NCBI GenBank assembly: GCA_036362985.1
Contig: JAYGXS010000003.1
Span: forward strand, 65,656,085 to 65,720,084
Origin: Ligula intestinalis
Taxonomy: Eukaryota; Platyhelminthes; Cestoda; Diphyllobothriidea; Diphyllobothriidae
Reading direction: 5' to 3'
Length of the DNA stretch: 64,000 nucleotides
Each line of letters begins with the position of its first letter. The stretch's first letter is position 1. A program made the translations under genes and the position numbers. The notes under the pieces were generated by a model that saw nothing but the letters and a program-made list of their open reading frames with translations, was not told the origin of the DNA and searched no databases. Of the stretch, positions 1 through 10,500 are shown piece by piece.

Positions 1-47
<47 letters not shown>
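1..47. repeat. (GA)n microsatellite
   Basis: An uninterrupted GA dinucleotide run at the window edge, true length unknown because it begins before base 1. Confidence 0.98.
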
Positions 48-49
<2 letters not shown>

Positions 50-98
50 CGGGCAGTGGAAAGTCACGTGTGGGCTTGCAGCCGGGCATGCGCTAAAA

Positions 99-1360
99 AT
101 GTTAGCACAAGGCCGATCGCAGAACCGCTACAAGACCACTGATATCGATGGTCTAGCCCAAAAGTTCAATACGGCCCACGCAGCACTAACATTTACAGCG
201 GAAGCAGAGGAAAACAACGAACTGGCTTTCCTGACGTCCTCTTACACAGACAAGAGGATGGCTCAATACAAAGCTGAATATTTAGAAAGAAAACCTGGAC
301 GGGGCAGTACGTTAATTTCCACAACTTCGTAGCCCTTAACGTCAAGCGGAACTTAGCCCAGGGAATGGCTGCCAGAATACGCCGTATCCGCTCTCCTGAA
401 ATATTGGAAATAGAATTGCAGCAGCTACAAAACACACTCCATGAAAACGGTTATCCGGAAAGGTGCGTCCTTCGGAACATCAAGGAGCGAGTCACAAAGT
501 CCGCAGTTGCAACGGTGGAAAAGAAAAATTCATTCATAAGACTGCTATTTATGGGAGACGCAGGAAGTGAAATGGTAAGACGACGCTTGAGGACAGCAGT
601 CACGAGTGCCTTCCCGGGGGCAACCTTACGCGTGCTCTTCACAAACCCTCCTCTTCTACGAATGGGTGGTAAAGACAGACCACCGTTACAGGTCACATCG
701 ATGTGCATCTATTCGTTCACCTGTTCCTGTGGAGCGGGCTATATTGGCCGAACAACGCGACGTCTGGAGAGGAGAATACGCGAGCACATACCAGCCTGGC
801 TCAGCAGAGGGTAAAATAGACCGATCTCAAGCTCAATCCTCGCCCACCTAATTGATACAAACCATCAAGTGGACGCGAGAGAAGCCAACACACTACTCCA
901 AAGGCCTGCACAAACGGGTGATAGACACAGCAGAAGCAGTGGCAATCCGACTAGCAAAACCCACTCTATGCTGTCAAATGGCGCTGGTACAAGCCATCTG
1001 CCTCCCTTGGCCAACGCCGAAATCTAACACCTTGGAGCCACAGAAGGCGAAGCCACGGAGAATAGTCAAGCGCAAGCTGCGCGGCTGACATACAGAACTC
1101 AACCCGCTGACCGCGAGAACGTCCCCCCCTGTCTCATCTGAGCATGGCAACCAGTGTGCTACCCGCGCAGGCGCCCACATTCAGGAGCCGAGGGAAAACC
1201 CAGCTGCTTAATTACTCTCCCCCTTTTCCTTCCCCCCTTCCCCAACCTGACGATTATATAAACGCTGTACTTCATTGTCCAATTTTATTCCCCATGTCAT
1301 GTACTGGCCTGACGATGAATGACCGAAAACGATCGGTTGCCAACACGACTTTTCAAATAA
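99..1360 (+). mobile_element. Penelope-like element fragment (RT tail and GIY-YIG endonuclease), decayed
   Basis: PLEs are retroelements whose protein joins a telomerase-like reverse transcriptase to a C-terminal GIY-YIG endonuclease. Here 99-320 encodes the end of the RT region (HAALTFTAEAEENNELAFL, then a basic run ending ERKPGRGS). A frameshift near 300-320 moves the frame to 314-814, which holds QYVNFHNFVALNVKRNLAQG, then the endonuclease signature SFTCSCGAGYIGRT and LERRIREH. A stop follows after WLSRG, but homologous frame can be followed to about 1050. The downstream noncoding tail runs to about 1360 and contains CTGACGATGA. It is the only PLE copy in the window with recognisable RT sequence and is inactive. 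Confidence 0.75.
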
Positions 1361-1604
1361 AAATATTGTTAACGCATAGGAATGGAAAAGTATGGCAAGT
1401 CAATCCAGAATGATTACAAATACAAATATTTTATCGATTAACTTGTTTCCACGATCATTTAAACTTGCATTAAATGTGTCAGAAATGGACTTAGTCACCT
1501 TAACTACGGCTTTTTTCCAATGCGGATATTTCGTAAAAATTCCCGTTTTTAATGCACAAAAAGATTCTGGCGTGCTTTGTATCAATTTCTATTGAAAACT
1601 GCAA

Positions 1605-2110
1605 AAACGATTTTCTATGGTAATCGCATCCCGGCTATTGATCGGAATAAAAATAGATTGAAGGCCACACACGGATAGGCTTGCTGTTTAGTAAAAAGTA
1701 AGATTACGGTTGTACTTGCAATCAAATTCATAACACCTTGTGTATATTGAAAAAAATTTTCGTTTGTCACATTAAAAAAATTATTTTGAGAGTTCAAGTG
1801 TGACGAGCAGCATATTGTTTTCTAAATTCTGCTGAACACTTTACGAATTTTACTGTTTTGCTTTTTGTCTATAAATACCAATTTTGTTCAACCTATTAAC
1901 CGAAAACTTAGAAATAAGAAATATCTTAGAAGCATTTACCTGAGTAATGAGTTCTTAAACATTTCTCTTTAGATAGCTGCCTGTGTGGGTCATGACTTTA
2001 GAATTGCCCCAACATTTCAACTCATTGCCGAGAAAAATGGATTTTCACAACAAAAGCTGAGAATGAATACGTCTAAGATAAATTTAAAAAACTTGCTATA
2101 ACAAGTTACC
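1605..2110. repeat. Unclassified dispersed repeat, copy A
   Basis: About 500 bases that align in the same orientation with 56640-57118, sharing blocks such as GGCCACACACGGA, TTGTGTATATTGA-like and TCAACTCAT-GCCGAGAAAAATG-like stretches. AT-rich, without an open reading frame or recognisable ends. I do not recognise the family. Confidence 0.75.
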
Positions 2111-4208
2111 TCCTCAAAAAGCGCTTAAGTTAGATATTTCGAAGTCGAATATCCGTGTACGATACCTTTTTTGAAGATAAAGTCAAGATCAAAATGGGAT
2201 AGTTTGACCGTTTTTTGACTTCCTTAAAATTGGGAGGAAAAACGCTGCTAGAAATGAAAGAACTTAAATTTCTACGTAAATCAGAGCAGTTTTCAATACG
2301 TTCTTTTTCTTCAGGGCACCGTTCTTTGATTTTACTTGCACAACAGAGTGACCCAAAATATCCTCCAATATTCTTAAACATGATAATCTTATGCCTGTTC
2401 CGTTCCAACTGTTTATATAAATTGATTTTCTTCTACATTTTGACAACATTTGGATAGAGTTAATTAACCATGTTAATTAGAAAACATATGTTATTGTAGC
2501 AGGCCGGGCATGTTGAGGTTGGCACACACCTAAAGGAGTAATTCACGCATATGATTCTCCAGAAGTAACTCCGAACGGGGTCGTAAATCACCACAACATG
2601 CAATCGTAGAAAGAGATAGAAGAATAACGCGATAGTGAGAAATAAGGTCTTTTGATATAAACCGAATGGTAAACAATAAAGAGTGGAAAGGATACGTTAC
2701 GGGGGATTACCAAGGGTCTGTACAAATGATCCGCTTGGAGTGAGGGGTGATCACAGAATATTAGTTAGATACCGGCGTGAGTGCAGCGCTGTGGGCAACT
2801 GCGGGTGAGGGCCATCGTGGTGCTGACGACAGGAGGAGTGTGTAACGGCGACACAGGACGGCGGGAAGAGCGTGTAACGGCGACAAGGAACGGTAGAAAG
2901 AGTGTCATCAGAGGTAGAGAGAAGAAAGACCGCTATCTTCACCAAAAGACGTTCACAACATCCTCATCCGGATTCGTGCCAAAAGTGACCTTGGTGCGTT
3001 CAAACACCCATGGTACGGGTTGGCTCGTTACATAGCCTCCCTCCGAGTTGCAGCATTGTCCTCAGTGCTGGTGGTGCTGACGGCGGGAAGAGCTTGTAAC
3101 GGCGACACGGAACGGGGGAAATAGTGCCAGCAGAGGGAGACAGAAGGAAGACCGGCATCTTCACCAAAAAACGTTCACACCATCCTCATCCGGATCCGCG
3201 CCAAAGGTGACCTTGGTGCGTTCAAACACCCATGGTTCGGGTTGGCTCGTTACATTATTACGTGACCTTGATGTAGAGTCAAATAGGCCTAGTAATTTCG
3301 GCGTACTCAAACACATTTAGTCTATTACTTACCTTAAGGGCACAAAACGTAACATTTTGAGTGCAAAATTTTTTAAACTAAATTCATCGATCGTTTCTCG
3401 ACTATAGTGCTGTATCTCGTAGGCACACTTGCCTCAATTTCACGGACGAAAAGCAAAATTTTCCGTTTTGTAAACAGACATAATTAAAATGTTCCTGCTC
3501 TTCATGAATGTTCTTTTATAGTGCAAAATTAACAAACAAGACGCCTTTTTCCACAGCGTTTAATAGCGTAGGAAACGCCTTGGATATCAACAAACGCCGA
3601 ATGTTTTCCCATTTCCGCCCATATTTTCTCCCCGCTATCTGAGCAAAACGGAATTCAATCCTATTAAGCAGTATTTTGCGCCTCAAATCAACCCAAAGAA
3701 CTAAATAAACAACATCAAATTTGTGTTAAATCCCCCAATCCCCAACCTTTCATCAGATATGTAATCTACTGTAGACAAATCGAATGATGAACTTGTTATG
3801 ACCCACGCCTGGTACTAGTAATAAGCACGAACGGTCCCAAGACCGTAAGAGAGACAGAGAGAAGACCAGTGGGCCAGAGAGAGTCTACTCAGACAAGAGC
3901 ACGGTACATCGCGTCAATGTAAGTCCGTGTCAGAAAACGGTAATGCACTTTTAAGGGGCGGTCAAAGACATTGTCTGAAAAATGAGCCAATTAGAACTGG
4001 GTAGACAAGACTGGCAGCGGCGAGGCTCTGGCGAGGCCTGTCCGTGTCTTGACTCATCGTGGGACGCGCGGCGTCCCAACAGAACTAAATTGGAGTAATC
4101 TTCAAGTTTCCAAGGTTATTTCATTTACAATGCATAATTTTCAATTAACTGCATGACATGGGCATTTATACACATGGCAGTTCAATTGAAGATCGTTTTC
4201 TCTGGCAG
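2111..4208. other. Stretch without recognised gene
   Basis: Apart from the tandem unit at 2848-3256 I see only AT-rich or mixed unique sequence here. 1361-1604 is likewise empty. Confidence 0.6.
2848..3256. repeat. Two tandem copies of a roughly 190-base unit
   Basis: Two direct copies (about 2848-3033 and 3070-3256) share GGCGGGAAGAGC, CATCCTCATCCGGAT, GTGACCTTGGTGCGTTCAAA and GGTTGGCTCGTTACAT. On the - strand each unit opens with TGTAACGAGCC, which could be the start of a long terminal repeat, but no PBS, PPT or coding region is seen, so this is only a possibility. Confidence 0.7.
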
Positions 4209-4519
4209 GGGAGCGAGAACCTTCATATATCACGAAGGTGGCGCAGCACCCTACCGAATCTCACCAAGGAAGGAACTTCCTCGAGAAAACCATCGTTTGT
4301 CCAAGGAGCCAATCATACGGACTCTGCCTTCCAACACACCACTCTGCGCTCACCCTTGCTTCATGTCCTCGATATTCCCTACGCAGACGACCAGGACAGA
4401 TCCCTATGTTCAAGTTGGGTTACCGAGGAGACCTTCGACACGGCATCTTCTCAGCCAAAGAAAAGGTGGGAGAATGCCCCGTTTTGGCACCAAAAGATAT
4501 CTCTAATTAGAGAGGAGAG
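4209..4519 (+). CDS. Nav1: Nav1 exon, domain I-II cytoplasmic linker (predicted)
   Basis: Predicted from a pyrimidine-rich acceptor (TTTTCTCTGGCAG) and a strong donor (GAG then GTAAGT). Reading from phase 0 it gives 103 codons, beginning GSENLHIS and ending LIREE, polar and Ser/Thr-rich with no membrane segment, as expected for the long linker between domains I and II. It ends with two bases (AG), which join the first base of the exon at 5943 to make Ser. All three + frames happen to be open here, so the frame was chosen by phase, not by ORF length. I see no family motif; it could be a different exon or a chance ORF. Confidence 0.6.
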
Positions 4520-7500
4520 GTAAGTCGGTGAGAAGGCGGTGTTTGGCAGACATTGTGTGGAAACTAGGATTAGTTATTTACCTAAGATGGTCACACTTTA
4601 TTTATGTCAATCAGAAAAGACACCGAAAGAGAGTTATTTTATTTTGGTTAAATTACGATTAAAGTGAAATGGATCCGACAAGGCAATCGGAGACCAGAAC
4701 GGCTATTTCTGACTTATTAGCCGCCATCGGCCAGTCATATCCAATTCCAGGTGTGGGTGACCCGGGGTTCGAAAGCAGGGTCTTTGGTCATTGAGTTTGC
4801 CAATCTACCATTGCAACATGGGCTCGTTGTTTTGCCGGTTGAGGTCGGGAAAATGATGATTAGGTGCTTTAGGTATACGGACCGAGAAAGTTGGATTCCG
4901 GACATACAGATCAGAATAGACACCCTGGAATCCATAAAAACGCTCTCGGACATTCATTGTTAATCAACCTAGTGATGGGACTACAAGTCAGAGTGCGCCA
5001 AGAAAACTTGCATAGCTTAGACCTTAGTTGGTCAGAAGTCTGTGAATGATAGGGCCTTGTTGCTGGGTCCATGGCAAATTTGCCTGAAGTGGAAATCAGA
5101 CCATCAACTTAACAGGGGGAATTCTGAAAGTTCGGCATGGAGCAGCCTGTCTGCTCGCCAAACATGGAGGATCGGGCGTAAGAGAAAGATTCAGAAGTTG
5201 GTACTGTTTGTACTCCGCGCACGGATAAATACTTAGTTTTCCAGTCTCTAAAAGGTGTTGAACTACATGTTCCCTAAATCTAGATCAGTCCCAAGAGTGA
5301 ACTGTATCACCATTCGTACATCAAACAGAGTCCCTCTGTACTTCGTCTCAGTGTTTGAAGAGGGGTTCGAACTGCCATCACATGACTGCAGCGCACGCCT
5401 GCACCGACAAGTAACCGTTTGCAACCAGGCTAAGGGGTGAAGGGAACCCAGCCGACAGAAGGTCTGGGCCATTGCATATCATGTGCCAATAAATTGCAAG
5501 GGACTAAATCAGACATGACCGCCGGTGCCTGTGAGCCCAACTACTGACTTCACGTTTGGGAAAACAAGATACTATAGTGTTCGATCACAGATGAGTAATT
5601 AAATTCGAATTCATTGATGAATATTTACCTAACCACTAACGGAAATAATCTGTCCCGCTCTACCTTGGGTCTCGACAGAGGCCCTGATAGCTGTACCAGC
5701 TGAAAGTAGGCAGATAGTGTTGCCGGCACGGACAAGAGAGACTAGAATGACCATTTCTGGCGGATAAGCCGTAGTCAGCCATTCACACCCATCTAAAAGA
5801 CAATTTTCCTCAACTTCGGTGTATTTGACGTAAGGCAGCAGAGATTTGATGATGATAGGGAAGCATTTTTGTCTTTTGCTCTTTGTTGGAATTTTCCGGA
5901 GCTTTACTACACTAAAATACTCTCTAACATGAATGCTTTTAGTATTTCCGGGACCCAGTCGCCAGAGAATAAAGAAACTTACTACTCGCCAAGTGTCCAC
6001 GATGCAGCCTACCGAAACGATCATAATGGCGTATTTTCTCCAGGTGAGATGATCACTTATTGAGTTGAGGGTATGCATTTTTTGACGAAGACAGCAGAAT
6101 TACAGCGTCGGTGTTTCAATTTTTTGTTTTTTTTCAAATTGGCGAAAATTTTCATTGCAAATATCAAAATATAAATTGGCGAGCCAACGTTTTCTTTCGA
6201 TACATTCTCTTCAGGCCTGTACATCTATATGGTAACCAACTAAATAAAGTATGCTGATTGGTAGAAAAATGTAGTGTTGTTATTGTTGTTGTCAGGGCCG
6301 GTGGTGCTGGGGAGAGGATTGAGGTCAAAATGCCAGTGTTTAAGCAAACGAGCGGCCAAGACAGGTGCTTGCATTTGAATTAGGGTCTTGTCCATCTCTG
6401 AGGGACCTGGTTGCGAGGCCGGTAGTAAGCCGTGTGTGGTTGTGTTAGTGACTTTCGCCCATGTCACTATACGGACAAGTCCTCAATTCAACCGCGCACA
6501 CCTTATCAGCTGTCTGAGATTTCTTTGGGATGTTGAATACAGGTGGGTCCCCAACAGCCGCTCGGATTCTTCGTTCGAGGTTGTCTCCTCTAGCACTTTG
6601 GCTCAAGAACCTAACCACAAGGCAGTGGTGTTGGTGGCAAGAAAACCAATTTAATGGTGGTTCACACTCGCCATGTCCCAGTGTCATCATTGGGACTTGC
6701 GGCATTTTAAAAGACAGTCGGTGCTCCAGACCTCAGCCCACCGCGCCCTGGTAAAACAGCCGCCGCTGCGTCCGCGGCTGCTTATTCGCCAGCCCCGGGA
6801 GCCTGCTTATTTCGCAGCTAACCTTCACTGAAGGCCACGCCACTATCCGCCACCTGTGGACGCACCAGGTAGCCAGCAGCTAGGCTAACGGGTAACCCTC
6901 CTTTCCTGGGTAACCCGGCTTCGTGGGTAACCCACCTTCCTGGGTAACCCGCCTTCATAAATTCCGGAAAGACGAAGTTATTCTCGAGCTGCATCCCTGA
7001 CCAGGAGAAGGCACCCCTGGGGATTAACGGCCATCAACTTGAATAAGAAGACGGCTTTAAATACCTGGGGGCGAGGCTGCTACCGAATGAGCAGAGCAAG
7101 GACGACGTTGTCTCCCGTATCGATGCTGCTTGTTGGGTTTTCTCAATCCTTCGAAAGCGCCTATGGATCCGACGTGGCATCTCCATCACCACGAAGATTC
7201 GTGTATCCGGTCAGTCCTCCTCTATGGATGTGAATGCTGGGCTGTGCGCGCTGGGGATTAGCTAAGGCTGGGGGTCTTTGACCACCGGTGCCTGAGGACG
7301 ATCCTGTGAGTTAAGTATAGCGACTTCATCGCAAATGAGACAGTTCTCACCATCTGCGATCGTATCGCGAGGATATCTCAGGCCATTCAAGAAAGACGAC
7401 TGAGGTGGTTTGGACACGTTCTCCGTCGTAAGCCGCACGAGCTTAGCTATTCTGCCCTCGACCCAGCGCCGCAACCCACCTGGAAGGGTCGAAGAGGAGG

Positions 7501-10500
7501 GCAACTGAAGACTTGGCTCAACGCCGTCAATCAAGACATGGAAGCAGTTCTTGGACCTTATATCTTCGGTCTTAGTCGCTGGAGAAGAGAACGGGTGGAG
7601 CTCTCCAGATCCGCTGCCGCCAATCGTCACGCATGGAGCGGTACTGTCCGGGACATCATTAAGGCCGGCCAGATCGGGCATGATCACAGCCGTAACTGTA
7701 CACGTAAGCACTGACATTCAATTCCCCCGTCCCCAGCATCCGAGAACAACAACACTACATCTTTCCACCAACCAGCATAGTTTAATTATGTTATTACCCT
7801 ATAAATGTACAGGCCTGAAGAGAATTTATCGAACGCAAATATATGCCCGCCAGTTTAAATTTCGATGGTTTTTTTTCAGTTGAAAAGACTTATCTGAAAT
7901 AGTTCGGACATGATACCTATCTAAGCATTGAAGAACTCAAGTTTGACGAGCGTGATTTTAGATTATTCATCATTAGACAATAACACTAATGTAAGGGAGG
8001 GCAGGGGAACAAAAGTTTAAACATCCAACAAACGATTAGTAAGGAGGAGGAGGGGGGAGGTCAGAGCTCAAGGATTTGGATTTTAGTCCGATCAAAGGGT
8101 CAGGGGGGGGGAAGGAGGAGGGGGAAGGTGTCCGTCATTGTAACGCGACGTATTAGGTGTGAAGCCGCATACTACATACGTTGGTCAAGGGTGCCTTAAT
8201 GTCCATAAAATGCCTGTTGCGCGCACAAAATCAGGTATCTTAGCCGAATGGCTACTATAACCGAAGGAGCGCCTTGTAGGCTGAAATTGCACGTATAGCT
8301 TTCCGATCAGAGTTTTGTCTTGACTGGCCATCATGCATAGCTTAGGCTCGCCAACGGTAGTCAAATGAGTGCAATGCATGGAAAAGTTACCATAAGCTTT
8401 ATTTAGCCTGCATTTTTAAGCGTGCTATGGACAGAATTTTTATCGTGATTCTGAAAAATAGGTGAGCAGGTGTTTGTGACGTGACATTTTGAAAGACAGT
8501 ATCCGTGATTGCACTTCTTGCATCCTCTCTGGCAGCCAGAACTGCGTCTATTGACCTGACGTTTCCAAGTCCGTCGTGGGTTCTTCATCAGAGACATCAG
8601 CATAAACAGTAGCAGCAGGAACGAGTAATTCATGCACAGGGCGTTGCAGTATCTATAGGATACAGTCAGTATGATATTGCGCACGTTTGACAATTAACGA
8701 CTCCCCTATCGAGCATAATTGCCCGCTTGTGCGCTAATTGCCCGATGAGCGGCGTGCGGGCCGTGGCCTGCTAAACTTCCATCACACGTCGTGGAATCGG
8801 AGTTGATGATTGCTCGGCCATCTGATTCCCCAGCGTTGGCCTGTGCATCCTCCAATTGGCAGCACCGAATACGGATTTGGCAGGTCGTTGCACTCGTTTA
8901 TAGACGGGGGGCCCGTGAAGCATAACTCAAGTAATTTGCGTCTCATACAATTGTTACTTCTCGCGAGTATTTCAGCCTTATCAAATTTGAATGCGTGGCC
9001 GGATGCAGTCGAATGAGACGCAACTTAAGAATTGACATCAGTTTGCCGCACTGCTGCCGCGTGTTAGGCAATTTGCGTCTTGAGAAGTATTCCACTTTCA
9101 CCGACATAGTTACGTTGTCCGTGACCGCACCAGATCCTATAGACGACTCCGGATGTTTTCTGCCGTGGCAGCGGGTCTTTCGGTTTCATTAACTGATGCC
9201 TTATGCCAGCCCCTAGCCTGCATGGGACCCCAACTCTGAGTGGTGCGCGAAGACGGTCGAGGGCATCCGAGACCTTTCTGACGTACGGGATCGACCGCCA
9301 ACATTTGGGGTCTGTGGGATTTTGTTGCCCATCTGGTTTGCGCACGCACATGTATCATAGTGACCTTATCTTACAAATACTGCAACTTTCTGTCCATTAA
9401 TTACTCATTTGGTTACTGTTTATGCTAATGTCTCTGAGGTTAATTCAGGACGGGCTTCGAAACGTCAGGCGAATGAAAGCATTATCCTAGCGATCGCATG
9501 TTCGTCTTCTGTTAGGGTTAAATTTGCATGTCACAGACCTTGTAACCAATCCAGTCTTCTCTAGCCACTTACCTTTACTATCCCATTTTCGCCTGTTTAA
9601 AGCATGCAAGGACAGCAGAATTTAATGGAACCATAAAGTTTGCGAGTGTTCTTCAGCTGCTGCCTCTCGCTGCATACCACCAGTAACGTAGGAGAGAATG
9701 CGACAATTTAATTCGTCCAGAATAATCGATGCAATCAAGAAGGTCATAGTAAATTGCCACGACAAAAGAAGGTTATGTAGTGCACCTCATATACCCCTAA
9801 TCCCTGCATTTTCTCCTACTGAAACGTTGATTATAGGGTTTTTGGGGGTGGTGAAATAGGATAGGCAGGGAAGGAAATTTTTATGAGTAAGCGTAAAGTG
9901 AAAAAAAATTAATCGAAATTGTTTCCCGTGGTCGCTGGGATTAAGGTGCTCAACATGTAAATAGGTGTGCACGGCATTTCGCGCCACAGACTATCCCACT
10001 CTAACTTCAGAACGGTAAGTTGGATCTCAGGTAAGTTGAAGTAGATGACCTCCTAACCACCATTTCAATTTTTCAGGATTTTCAAGTAAACTGCACTTGG
10101 TAATCAGGTTTTTCCACAAGACGTTAAACGATCATACACATTAGGAGAATCTACAGATATAAACCAACACCATTTCTCAATACAATGAAATAAAAGTGCA
10201 TATGGTACTTATTTAAGTATATGCCACTGCCTATCCTAATTCCCCACCCATAAAACCCTATGATCACAATTTTAGTAGGACTGAATGCTGGGACTGGGGG
10301 TATATGAGGTGCACTACCCAAACTACTGTTGCAATCGCCATGTAGGCTGATTGATAGTGTAAGCAAGTCAAAATCACGCCGTGAGCAAAAAATGTGGGAA
10401 AAACTTTTTAAGGCAAAATAGGAGGGGATTGTGTACATCAGGGGGCTGGATGTCACCAAGGCAAAGTTAGGTTAAACACAGGCTCCAGCTGTTTACAAAG

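Larger units (their letters stand above)
6121..7870. mobile_element. FB fold-back element 1, carrying an RTE-type LINE fragment
   Basis: The left arm (6163-6320) and right arm (7722-7858) are inverted copies, sharing AGGCCTGTACAT-TATATGGTAA, AACTATGCTGGTTGGT and AGTGTTGTTNTTGTTGTC-type blocks. The 1.4-kb interior is non-palindromic and holds a short tandem repeat (6889-6958) and an RTE-type LINE 3-prime fragment (7021-7720). The same arms are found in the elements at 24903 and 33123. Confidence 0.75.
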
